This document shows positions 26,994 through 34,649 of a DNA stretch of 64,000 nucleotides, piece by piece. Source of the stretch: a virus. Position 1 is the first letter of the stretch. Every line of letters starts with the position of its first letter. The translations under genes and the position numbers were made by a program. The stretch is from positions 1 to 64,000 of the IMG/VR virus record IMGVR_UViG_3300031718_000007, one strand, 5' to 3'. The notes below the pieces were generated by a model, which was not told where the DNA came from, made no database searches, and worked only from the letters and a program-made list of their open reading frames with translations.

Positions 26994-27226
26994 TACATGC
27001 CGTTTCCGCCCCAATCACCACTTCCCAGGCCACCTGCATCGGGCGGCGTCGGCTGAGGCATCGGGGCTGCCTTTGCATAGTCGTTGATGGAATTCGTGGC
27101 CGGCTTCTGCAGCGCGGTGAGAGTGTTGCGGTTCGGCATGGGAGCCGTTTGGGAGCCCTTGCCGGCGTGCTTGTGGACGGCCCCGCCCTTCGAGAGGGGA
27201 GTGAGGTTCTTTTTGAACGGAGCCAT
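26993..27226 (-). CDS. Small basic disordered protein
   Basis: 77 residues: a Lys/Gly-rich N-terminus (MAPFKKNLTPLSKGGAVHKH), a short helix and a Gly-rich end. One of three adjacent short Lys/Gly/Thr-rich genes that look like DNA-contacting or minor capsid proteins. Confidence 0.55.
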   Translation of the reverse strand: MAPFKKNLTPLSKGGAVHKHAGKGSQTAPMPNRNTLTALQKPATNSINDYAKAAPMPQPTPPDAGGLGSGDWGGNGM

Positions 27227-27230
27227 GGCT

Positions 27231-27443
27231 TTAACTCAGTTGGCCGGTGTCACCGAAGCCGGCGGTGTTGCTAGGAGGGGTCTTGCCGTAATTGCGGGTG
27301 CTAGCCGCACTGGGCTTGATCCGGGGAATAGGCGGCGTCCGCAGGCTTTCCGGCCGCGATCCGAGGACAAAGGACGGCCGAATGCCCGGTGTCGGGACAC
27401 TCTTATGACCACCCTTGCCGGTGTTGACACTGAGAGCCGCCAT
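27231..27443 (-). CDS. Small Pro/Ser-rich protein
   Basis: 70 residues (MAALSVNTGKGGHKSVP...) with IPRIKPS and a Gly/Thr end. The start overlaps the upstream gene's stop region. Resembles its two neighbours in composition; function unknown. Confidence 0.5.
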   Translation of the reverse strand: MAALSVNTGKGGHKSVPTPGIRPSFVLGSRPESLRTPPIPRIKPSAASTRNYGKTPPSNTAGFGDTGQLS

Positions 27444-27447
27444 GGGC

Positions 27448-27744
27448 TTAGCTCTGGGGCGCCGTGCAGCCCGCTTCAGCAGGGGTGCTCGCCCGGAAGC
27501 CGAACATCTTGCCCTTGCCACCAGACGCAAAGTCAGCGCCGGGCGCAGCACTCTCGGTATGAGCGGTGCCACCGGGCTTCTGTTCGCCGGCCGATTGCTC
27601 GCCAAACATGTGCGTGTCGCCGCCTTCGGCGAACTTTACGTTGTGCGTGGTCTCGTTCCGGTCGACTTTCTTCGCGCCGCCCTTCCCTTTAAGTTCGGGC
27701 ACGCTGCCGGTATCCTTGACGCCGGACTTCAAACCGTTGGCCAT
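27448..27744 (-). CDS. Small Lys/Gly-rich protein
   Basis: 98 residues, LKGKGGAKKVDRNETTHNVKFAEGG in the middle, otherwise Gly/Ala/Thr-rich. GGGAGA precedes the ATG, but a stem-loop at 27753-27784 covers this region and may restrict initiation. First gene of the head-assembly block after the modification cassette. Confidence 0.55.
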   Translation of the reverse strand: MANGLKSGVKDTGSVPELKGKGGAKKVDRNETTHNVKFAEGGDTHMFGEQSAGEQKPGGTAHTESAAPGADFASGGKGKMFGFRASTPAEAGCTAPQS

Positions 27745-27752
27745 AGTAGTCT

Positions 27753-27784
27753 CCCAGGTCGGGTGTGTTACTGTCCCGACCTGG
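27753..27784 (-). promoter_or_regulatory. Perfect 11-bp stem-loop over a ribosome site
   Basis: CCCAGGTCGGG and its exact complement flank a 10-nt loop between the methyltransferase and the first head gene. The 3' arm ends in the GGGAG that serves the next ATG. It could separate expression of the modification cassette from the capsid block by termination or by masking the ribosome site. Confidence 0.55.
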
Positions 27785-27810
27785 GTTAAAGACCAACGGT
27801 GAATAACTGC

Positions 27811-28410
27811 TTAAGCGCCGGGGCGCCGGATCACCAACAAATGCTCACACGGGGAGTGCGACTTGCCAATGCCCGGCTCGCAGTAGATCGCGTCCCAATC
27901 GAAATCGTCCCGCAGGTGTTGCGCGAGCGTGAGGGGATTATCCCGGTCGCGTATGTCCTCGACCACGTAGATGCCATCGTCTTCGAGAAACGGCGCGAGC
28001 GTGTTCATAGTCAAAATCTGATGTGCCAATTCGTGGGACCCGTCGTCAATGATCAGATCGAACTTGCCGCCAACGAACTCCATCGCAGCCAAGAGAGATT
28101 GCTTGTCACCTTGATCAGCCTGACCACAATAAATCCGTTCATCTACAAACAGGCAATGAACATTGTTATCAAGACCGACGATCAGCGCGTTCGGGAAATA
28201 CTCCCGCCACATACGCAGGCTGCTGCCAGCGTTCACCCCGATCTCTAAGACACGCTTCACGCTCTCACGTCGGTGCCCGAGCAAGTCGTGATAGATCGGC
28301 GTATACTCATGGCAAGTGTCGCTGTCGGCACCGCCGTATCGCAGGTGCCGTCCGCCTTTATCGGTCTCGTGCTTTTTCGCCAGCAAGCACAGCGGCGTCA
28401 GTTCCCTCAT
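27811..28410 (-). CDS. SAM-dependent methyltransferase (TylF/CmcI-like)
   Basis: 199 residues. Motif I VLEIGVNAGSS (54-64), the acidic GLD at 79-81, and FDLIIDDGSHELAHQ (117-131) match class I O-methyltransferases of the macrocin/sugar type, where the Asp pair binds metal. It is last in the glycosyltransferase/oxygenase cassette and overlaps its upstream neighbour by 4 bp, so a sugar on a virion protein is a likely substrate. Confidence 0.75.
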   Translation of the reverse strand: MRELTPLCLLAKKHETDKGGRHLRYGGADSDTCHEYTPIYHDLLGHRRESVKRVLEIGVNAGSSLRMWREYFPNALIVGLDNNVHCLFVDERIYCGQADQGDKQSLLAAMEFVGGKFDLIIDDGSHELAHQILTMNTLAPFLEDDGIYVVEDIRDRDNPLTLAQHLRDDFDWDAIYCEPGIGKSHSPCEHLLVIRRPGA

Positions 28411-28601
28411 GTCGTTCTCCTATGATAGCGCATCCAGCGCTTGAGGCCGGCACGATCGCCGGGATGGGGTTCTTCACCCTTGAACCGGGCGAACGCATTA
28501 CGCGCCTGCCGAGACGAAAGCCCCTTGCGGGCGCGGAACGCCTGCAGGACTTCGATGGGGGCGCTTTTCAGATATTGGTTCAGCGTGACAGGAGGGGCCA
28601 C
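28407..28601 (-). CDS. Small basic helical protein in the modification cassette
   Basis: 64 residues with LNQYLKSAPIEVLQAF and RKGLSSRQARNAFARF, two helices, and a Trp/Arg-rich end. GTG at 28601 is chosen because AGGGAG lies 7-8 nt upstream and because it overlaps the upstream gene only by 22 bp. Function unknown. Confidence 0.55.
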   Translation of the reverse strand: MAPPVTLNQYLKSAPIEVLQAFRARKGLSSRQARNAFARFKGEEPHPGDRAGLKRWMRYHRRTT

Positions 28602-29296
28602 GACGTATCTCCCTGCAGGTAACCAGTGAACTGTGTCTGGTCGTGATTGCCGGGATACCACCGCATAGGGAGTATGTTCAACAACTCGGCGTAGGACCAC
28701 GACGAATTGTCCCAGCACAGCCGGTGCGTCATGCGCGTGCGCAGCGTGATCAACGCCTTCATCGCGTATGTCACTTTATACGCATACTTGGCCGGGCAGA
28801 CCCAGACAGAGCCGGCGAAACGCCAGTGATTGATGTGATCCTGGATCGGCTGCTTGTGCCAGATACCCGGCAGAGAGATCGCGTCGAACGGCACGTCCTC
28901 GATATCTTTCAGAAACTGCCGGATCACGTCCGGGGTGACACCGCGTTGCTTGAAAATAGTCGGTTCGACCCACGCCCAAATATCCACGTCCTGTTCCGTG
29001 GCCGCGGCGGCTGCGATCCATTGGAACCGCTGGCATAGGACGACCTGGGAAATCATGGCATGCGCCGGGTCCGCGTAGCGATCTTTCGGTTCATTCGGAT
29101 GGTCAGCAGACAAAACGGTTTCAGGTAACAGCGCCCGAACCATGTCATGCGCCCAACACATATCCAGTGAAGTCGTGAAATGTGTAACCGGCGCCGTACC
29201 CTGAAGTCGCACCAGCCAGTCGCGCATCTGGTCCTGAGACTGGTGCTTCGCCGGAAACGCATCCGGTACGAAACCGTTAAATATTTTTACCTTCAC
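28580..29296 (-). CDS. Glycosyltransferase-like protein B
   Basis: 238 residues, paralogous to the gene at 29961-30626. Shared blocks are a VTPDVIRQFLKDI helix, WRFAGSVWVCP, and a C-terminal RWYPGNHDQTQFTGY; WAWVEP stands where the paralogue has VWLDYG. The layout resembles GT-A-type transferases of phage and capsule loci, but DxD is not preserved in this copy. GTG start in a GTGA overlap with the oxygenase gene. Likely adds sugar to a virion protein. Confidence 0.55.
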   Translation of the reverse strand: MKVKIFNGFVPDAFPAKHQSQDQMRDWLVRLQGTAPVTHFTTSLDMCWAHDMVRALLPETVLSADHPNEPKDRYADPAHAMISQVVLCQRFQWIAAAAATEQDVDIWAWVEPTIFKQRGVTPDVIRQFLKDIEDVPFDAISLPGIWHKQPIQDHINHWRFAGSVWVCPAKYAYKVTYAMKALITLRTRMTHRLCWDNSSWSYAELLNILPMRWYPGNHDQTQFTGYLQGDTSWPLLSR

Positions 29297-29964
29297 GGAG
29301 CGCTCCTAAATGTGGCCCGGTCGCGCGTCGGCGCGTCTGCATCAGGCGCACAGAGATAGTACACAGCGAGACTGCGGCGATAGACGCCCTCGGGCATCGT
29401 CAACGGCCGGCTCATGCCGTGCCAAGAATTTTTGGTTGTGTCGAAGATCACCGCACGATTGTAGAGCGGCGCGATTTCACGGACCAGCTTGCCGGGCTTC
29501 TCGCTGTCACCTTCCCAGAGCCCAAGATGGCCGCCGTACTCAGCTTCCATCCGCGGCTCAACGTAGATGATGATATTGATCTTGCGTTGCATGCCCATCT
29601 TCGGGTGGATGCTATAATCCAGGTGGGGCGCGAGCACGCCGCCGTTTCCGTGTGCGTGCCATCCGCCGCCGTGCAAGCCCATGTCCGGCACAAGGGTGAC
29701 ACCACAGGCGCGGCTCAGCCGGTGGATCACACCGGGCGACATGAGAAACTGAAACAGCTTGTACGTCTCCGGCGGGAACAAGAACCAGTTGTTGCAAGCC
29801 TTTTTGATCTGGTGGGCCTGATCGTAGCAAAACCAGTTCGGGCTATCGAACGGCAGGAACTCGTGCGCAATCACGTCTGGATTTTCCAGAAAGTTATCAA
29901 TTATCGCGTGCGGAAACGGGTCACCATCGCTCTCGGCGCGACCCCAGCCTTTTGGATCAATCAT
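29293..29964 (-). CDS. 2OG-Fe(II) oxygenase, prolyl-4-hydroxylase-like
   Basis: 223 residues. Iron ligands His114 and Asp116 (APHLDYS) and His182 (NSWHGM), with an Arg pair at 196-197 (YRRSLAVYYL) for 2-oxoglutarate, in the order of prolyl-4-hydroxylase-type double-stranded beta helices; NIIIYVEP and GGHLGLWE are the expected strands. It would hydroxylate a protein or sugar using O2 and 2-oxoglutarate. It is coupled by 4-bp overlaps to two glycosyltransferase-like genes and shares an operon with proline-rich collagen-like proteins, the obvious candidate substrates. Confidence 0.8.
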   Translation of the reverse strand: MIDPKGWGRAESDGDPFPHAIIDNFLENPDVIAHEFLPFDSPNWFCYDQAHQIKKACNNWFLFPPETYKLFQFLMSPGVIHRLSRACGVTLVPDMGLHGGGWHAHGNGGVLAPHLDYSIHPKMGMQRKINIIIYVEPRMEAEYGGHLGLWEGDSEKPGKLVREIAPLYNRAVIFDTTKNSWHGMSRPLTMPEGVYRRSLAVYYLCAPDADAPTRDRATFRSAP

Positions 29965-30626
29965 AGCCCGTTCTCATAGTTGGTGAACATTGTCTGGTCG
30001 TGATCTGCCTTGTACCAGCGGATCGGAAGCTTATCAGTTTGATCCACGCGTGCAAGCGTATTCACTTCCCAGGTGATGTTCTTCGTTGCGCTCGCGTGCA
30101 GCAGCGCCATTGCCTGCACAAGGTTCTTAAGTTTGCCGATGCAAGAACGAGGAACGACCAGAAGCCCACCGCAAAAACGCCAGCAAGGCACGTCATCGCG
30201 TATATCACTGCGAGGCCAGCACCCGGGTATCGCAAAGTCGCTACGACGAACTCTTGCCAGAAAGTCATTGATCACTCCTGGGGTGACGCCCGGGACATGG
30301 CAAATGCCATAGTCGAGCCAGACGAACGTATCTGGGGCCGGGTCCATGTTGGCCGCATCGAACAGCCACTGAAATTTTTGATGCTGCACGCAGTGATAAG
30401 GCAAGGTGTTCTTCTGGGGATTATCGGCCACACTCCATGTCGGACCGAACGGAAGATGCTCAATCATCGTGTAAAGCCACGTCGACGTGACGTTGGCATA
30501 GAACGGCTGCACGGGGACTTTTAGTTCGCGCAACTTTTCTCCGAGAGCGCCATACTCTGTAGCGTCACGCGGATGGCCGGCTATCGGCACGTAACCCGTT
30601 ACGACCTTAAGTTTGAGCTTGCGCAC
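29961..30626 (-). CDS. Glycosyltransferase-like protein A
   Basis: 221 residues, paralogue of the protein encoded at 28580. It has FVWLDYGI (possible DxD-like metal site), VTPGVINDFLARV, WRFCGGLLVVP and RWYKADHDQTMFTNY. The start overlaps the GT2 fusion gene by 28 bp and the stop overlaps the oxygenase start (ATGA). Donor and acceptor are unknown. Confidence 0.6.
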   Translation of the reverse strand: MRKLKLKVVTGYVPIAGHPRDATEYGALGEKLRELKVPVQPFYANVTSTWLYTMIEHLPFGPTWSVADNPQKNTLPYHCVQHQKFQWLFDAANMDPAPDTFVWLDYGICHVPGVTPGVINDFLARVRRSDFAIPGCWPRSDIRDDVPCWRFCGGLLVVPRSCIGKLKNLVQAMALLHASATKNITWEVNTLARVDQTDKLPIRWYKADHDQTMFTNYENGL

Positions 30627-32650
30627 AGGAAGGCCTCCACGTCGCCGCGATCCACGAAAGCGATCCGCGCTTCCTCGTCTTTGTAGCCGTAAGAGATCGC
30701 CAACTTATCACTGCCATATTCGCACATGCCAGCAACAAACTCGATTACGCGGTCATTCATCACGAACGGGCGCGAGACGCGCATTAGCTCGCCGGTATGC
30801 CCGTATTCAACAAAACGATGCCAGTAGAACCGCTTGCTCGATCCCGGTAGGCAGCGCGCTTCATGGACGATCGCCAGATAGCGTGCGCCCCACTGGATAA
30901 GCTGCGAGCCACCACGCAGGTCAACAGTGTACATGCCAGTGTCCGTGACTGAAACGTCCTGACCGACCTCATCTACGACATGACCCGGTTGGTACATGAA
31001 GGCTAACTTACTATCGCCGGCGCGCGGCCAGGGCGCCCAGTTTTTCTCGGTGACGCGTTGCGCCCGTAGCATGCGATGATATCCCTCAACGCACGGATCA
31101 TCAATATCCCAATCTGAAATCCGGGCACGCACCTGCTCACATTGGCCATCGGCGGCGAACTGGCGCACGGTCGACGAGGACCATAGTTCGCCCTTCCACG
31201 AAAACAGCCGCATGTCCTCGAACCCGATCACCAGCGGAAAATCGCATGGGAGTGGGGTCGGCAGCATGATCTCTCGGGCACGTTTCACTTCCATAACACA
31301 GGGCGTTACAGGCGCATGTAACTCAAGCAGCCAGTTGCGCGTATGGATCGGATTTTCGGCAGTCGCGTTGCAGCCAGTCGTGCCGTCGTCGTACACGTCC
31401 TTGATCAGATACCGACCTTGCTCGTCCATGCGATAGTTCACGGTGCGCATGTTCATCAGATGGCGCCCAGCATGGCGCACGATCGACGGGTTCATGCAGG
31501 TCCAGCCCTCGAACGGTGGCGTCCAATCCACTTTGTGCCATGTGAACGAGGGGCAATATTCCTTGAGCGGCTTCAGATAGTAGAACATGTTCGAGCGTGC
31601 AGTCTCGCGGGCCTGCACGTACGGGGTCTTCATCAGCGATAACTTGTCAGTCGCCGCAAATCCCTTCGTCCGCATGTGCTCAACATAGAACCCGTTGATG
31701 CTCAATTCCTCCAAGAGGCCGGCGTTATACACGAAATCGTTCACAAACAGCACGTCCTTGGATGGCGGAATGGTCAGCCCTTGCTCGGCAAAGAACGCCG
31801 CGGCGCCGTTCTGGTTGTTGTCTCGATAGTATCGCGCCAGATCATACACGGCCTCCGCGCGTGACGGCCGCATATTGATTGCCTTGATGGTCTCAGCAAC
31901 GAAATCATTCTCGCGCTTCAGATCGCGCATGCAGGCAGCGTACCGGTATTGCGCCTGCCAGACTTCCTCGTCCCAGCCGCCAGCTTCGACACGGCGCTTG
32001 TACCAATCAGCAGCTTTTTGCGGCATCCCGGCGTCACGGTAGGAATTGGCGAGGTAGAACATGTACCGGGCGTTGTCCGGCTCGTCGCGCAGACCAGCTT
32101 TCAACAGACGGATATCGCGCTTGAATTTCTCCGGCCGGTTCGCGCCGTCAGCGTGGTCAATGCACAGGACCTTATTCACCGGCAACGAAACTGGCGGCAC
32201 GTCCAGATATTCATGTGTGACCCCGAGATACTGTCCATAGCGATCCGCGCGTAGAAGCCGCGGGTTCTCATAATGCACGGTGCCAGCAAACTGCGTGATC
32301 GAATACGCCGCATCGGTGAGCCCATCGAACACCGTCGGGTCATTCACCTTTAATTCCATGTCGGCGTCGATCAGTAGCAGATAATCGAACGCCTGGGTCT
32401 CGCACCAAACCTGACGGGCGCGCGCGAGCGCAGCGTTGCGGGCCTGCGACCAGTTCTCGAATGGCGCGTCAAACAGCCAGCACGTAATTTTGTGGTCGGT
32501 ACACCAACTTGATATCTTTGCTTTCGTGTCGTCAGTGCTTCCCGTGTCAACCATTACGACGCAGTTAATGAACGGGCCAATGCTGTCCAGCATGCGTTCG
32601 ATACGTGCAGCCTCGTTCTTCACGATGCCGTTCAAACAAAGACGGACCAT
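30599..32650 (-). CDS. Fusion of GT2 glycosyltransferase, TPR and GH130-like propeller
   Basis: 683 residues. Residues 1-150 are a family 2 glycosyltransferase (CLNGIVKNEA, VVMVDTGSTDDT, LLLIDADMEL with DxD). About 170-270 are TPR-like helices (YMFYLANSYRDAGMPQKAADWYK). The last 300 residues (CMNPSIVRHAG, VIGFEDMRLFSWKGELW, LIQWGARYLAIVHEA, ISYGYKDEEA) look like the five-bladed propeller of GH130 mannoside phosphorylases and hydrolases. ATG 32650 follows GAGGGAG. One dispersed inverted repeat lies within. A TPR often selects protein acceptors, so this may glycosylate virion proteins. Confidence 0.75.
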   Translation of the reverse strand: MVRLCLNGIVKNEAARIERMLDSIGPFINCVVMVDTGSTDDTKAKISSWCTDHKITCWLFDAPFENWSQARNAALARARQVWCETQAFDYLLLIDADMELKVNDPTVFDGLTDAAYSITQFAGTVHYENPRLLRADRYGQYLGVTHEYLDVPPVSLPVNKVLCIDHADGANRPEKFKRDIRLLKAGLRDEPDNARYMFYLANSYRDAGMPQKAADWYKRRVEAGGWDEEVWQAQYRYAACMRDLKRENDFVAETIKAINMRPSRAEAVYDLARYYRDNNQNGAAAFFAEQGLTIPPSKDVLFVNDFVYNAGLLEELSINGFYVEHMRTKGFAATDKLSLMKTPYVQARETARSNMFYYLKPLKEYCPSFTWHKVDWTPPFEGWTCMNPSIVRHAGRHLMNMRTVNYRMDEQGRYLIKDVYDDGTTGCNATAENPIHTRNWLLELHAPVTPCVMEVKRAREIMLPTPLPCDFPLVIGFEDMRLFSWKGELWSSSTVRQFAADGQCEQVRARISDWDIDDPCVEGYHRMLRAQRVTEKNWAPWPRAGDSKLAFMYQPGHVVDEVGQDVSVTDTGMYTVDLRGGSQLIQWGARYLAIVHEARCLPGSSKRFYWHRFVEYGHTGELMRVSRPFVMNDRVIEFVAGMCEYGSDKLAISYGYKDEEARIAFVDRGDVEAFLCASSNLRS
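31305..31322. repeat. Dispersed inverted repeat, copy 8
   Basis: GTTACAGGCGCATGTAAC, one arm perfect, 4-nt centre, encoding APVT in the propeller part of the GT2 fusion. Confidence 0.65.
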
Positions 32651-32706
32651 GGGGGTCTCCCTCAATGGTCCGTCAGTTACCTCGTCGCACGGAGAACTGT
32701 CAAGCG

Positions 32707-33381
32707 TTACGATGCACCGCCGTGAAGCCCCGGCACAATCGTCAACACCCCGTTATTGTTCCAGACCGCACCGGGAACGCCCGGGCTAGTCGTCGGGGGA
32801 ATGAATTTCGAATTCAATACCGGGCCAATGCCACCGGGCGGTCCACTCATACCAGTCGGCCCAGTAGCGCCAGTCTTACCAGTCGGACCTTGCGGGCCCG
32901 TCAGTCCGAGCAGACCCGTCGGACCAGTCGGACCAGTGAAGCCCGTGATACCACTCGGCCCGGTCGGGCCGGCCATGAACGCCGGGCCAACGAAACCGGT
33001 TGGGCCAGTTGCGCCGGTGAGCCCCGTCGAACCAGTCGGACCTGTCGGACCCGTATTGCCCACGAGGCCCGTATAGCCCGTATAGCCAGTCGGACCCGTC
33101 GCGCCGCCGTACGGACCCTGCGGGCCAACGTACTGAGCGGTGCCAGTGAAGAACCCGCCTGTCTCTCCCGGAGCGGTTGCACCAGTCGCGATCGTAGTCA
33201 GCGTGCCACCAGTTGACCCAGTCGGACCTGTGTTCGTGTTCGCACCTGCATGACCTGCAGGACCGGCGGGACCCGTCAAGGAATTGCCATTGAGCGCTTC
33301 CACGACCTGCGTGAGAACGGTAGGGATCAGATTGTCGTCGTACGTGTCCGGTGCGACTGTCGGTTGCGGAACGATTGCCAT
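32707..33381 (-). CDS. Collagen-like virion protein 3 of a tandem trio
   Basis: 224 residues: N-terminal [18 protein letters not shown] helix, a Gly-Pro-Thr rod (about 36-190), and a C-terminal cap [20 protein letters not shown]. Both ends match the next two genes, so the trio arose by duplication while rods diverged. The cap may nucleate or lock the triple helix. Confidence 0.75.
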   Translation of the reverse strand: MAIVPQPTVAPDTYDDNLIPTVLTQVVEALNGNSLTGPAGPAGHAGANTNTGPTGSTGGTLTTIATGATAPGETGGFFTGTAQYVGPQGPYGGATGPTGYTGYTGLVGNTGPTGPTGSTGLTGATGPTGFVGPAFMAGPTGPSGITGFTGPTGPTGLLGLTGPQGPTGKTGATGPTGMSGPPGGIGPVLNSKFIPPTTSPGVPGAVWNNNGVLTIVPGLHGGAS

Positions 33382-33384
33382 GGC

Positions 33385-33993
33385 TTACCCCGCTGAGATC
33401 GTCAGAACGCCGGCGTTGTTCCACACCTGACCCACAACGTGTGGATCAGCCGAGACCGGCGTGAATACAAAGTTGCTCTGACCAGTGGGGCCAGTGTTCC
33501 CAGTGACGCCGCCGGGTCCCTGCGGGCCGGTCGGGCCAACCACGCCAGTGGTGCCGGTGGGGCCGGTTTGCCCCGTGGCGCCGGTGAAGGATGCAAGTGT
33601 GCTCGTGGTCGGGCCGGTCCCGGTGGGGCCAGTCGGGCCAGTCGCATTATTGCCAGAGTTCAGGCCAGTCGGGCCGGTCGGGCCGGTCGGACCAGTGACG
33701 CCGCCAATGCCAGCAGGACCTTGCCCGCCGGTGAGGCCGGTCGCTCCGGTGACGCCTGTAGCGCCAGCGGGACCGGACGGCCCACCCGCAGGACCCGTGG
33801 GACCTGTATACGTGCCAGCCGGACCTTTCGGGCCGGTCGCGCCGCCAGGGAGCCCAGTCGCGCCCGTGGCGCCCGTGGGGCCGCTGATGCCGCCTGCGTT
33901 TACGACTGCGACGACCTGACCCAGGATTTCCGGGATCAGGTTCTTGTCGTAGTCCTTCGACGCGAAAAGACTGTTCGGGTTGAAAAGAGGCAT
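33385..33993 (-). CDS. Collagen-like virion protein 2 of a tandem trio
   Basis: 202 residues: [20 protein letters not shown] at the N-terminus, a Gly-Pro-Thr/Gly-Pro-Ala rod (about 37-170), and the cap [17 protein letters not shown]. Separated from its neighbours by only 3 and 9 bp. Confidence 0.75.
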   Translation of the reverse strand: MPLFNPNSLFASKDYDKNLIPEILGQVVAVVNAGGISGPTGATGATGLPGGATGPKGPAGTYTGPTGPAGGPSGPAGATGVTGATGLTGGQGPAGIGGVTGPTGPTGPTGLNSGNNATGPTGPTGTGPTTSTLASFTGATGQTGPTGTTGVVGPTGPQGPGGVTGNTGPTGQSNFVFTPVSADPHVVGQVWNNAGVLTISAG

Positions 33994-34002
33994 GGCTACA
34001 CC

Positions 34003-34596
34003 TTACGTTCCCGGTCCCGCGGACACTGTGAGGACACCGTTCTTGTTCCACACTTGCCCGGTGACACCGGGGCTCGAAGTCGGCGGGATGAAGATGTTGC
34101 CCATGACGTTCAGGCCGGTCGCACCCGTCGGGCCGGTCAAGCCAAACGCGCCGTACGGGCCTTGCGCGCCTGTGGCGCCGGTGTTGCCAGTGGGACCAGT
34201 CGGACCTTGTTTGCCGGTGGCGCCAGTCGCCCCCGTGCCACCGCCCGTCGGGCCAGTGGGGCCAGTCGTGCCAACGCCGGGGCCTGTCACACCAACAGGG
34301 CCAGCGGCACCAGTTTGACCTGAGACACCCGTAACGCCGGTCGGGCCAGTGAAACCAGTCGGGCCGCGCCAGCCAAAAGAGCCTTGCGGTCCAGTATTCG
34401 CGCCAGTCGGACCTGTGGGACCCGTCATACCGTTACCGGCGGGACCAGTCGGACCAGTACCAGAGCCAGTTGGGCCAGTCGGGCCAGTCGCAGCGCCAAG
34501 CTGACCGTTGTTGATCGCTGCAGCAACCTGCGCGAGGATATTGCCAACCGAATTGCGGTCGGCGTCATACGAACCTGTTACACCGGTGAACGTCAT
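34003..34596 (-). CDS. Collagen-like virion protein 1 of a tandem trio
   Basis: 197 residues: [20 protein letters not shown], a Gly-Pro-Thr rod (about 37-160) with short interruptions such as GSFGWRG, and the cap [20 protein letters not shown]. Lies immediately downstream of the portal gene in transcription order, so it may decorate the head or neck. Confidence 0.75.
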   Translation of the reverse strand: MTFTGVTGSYDADRNSVGNILAQVAAAINNGQLGAATGPTGPTGSGTGPTGPAGNGMTGPTGPTGANTGPQGSFGWRGPTGFTGPTGVTGVSGQTGAAGPVGVTGPGVGTTGPTGPTGGGTGATGATGKQGPTGPTGNTGATGAQGPYGAFGLTGPTGATGLNVMGNIFIPPTSSPGVTGQVWNKNGVLTVSAGPGT

Positions 34597-34649
34597 GGCG
34601 CGATCCTTGAATTCTAGTGGACACTACGCAGTCGGCAGTTGCGATCTCC

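Noticed and set aside
19387-34318. Several + strand frames rich in PVGPVGPV repeats
   Set aside because: They are exact antisense shadows of the leftward Gly-Pro-Thr genes and lack ribosome sites.
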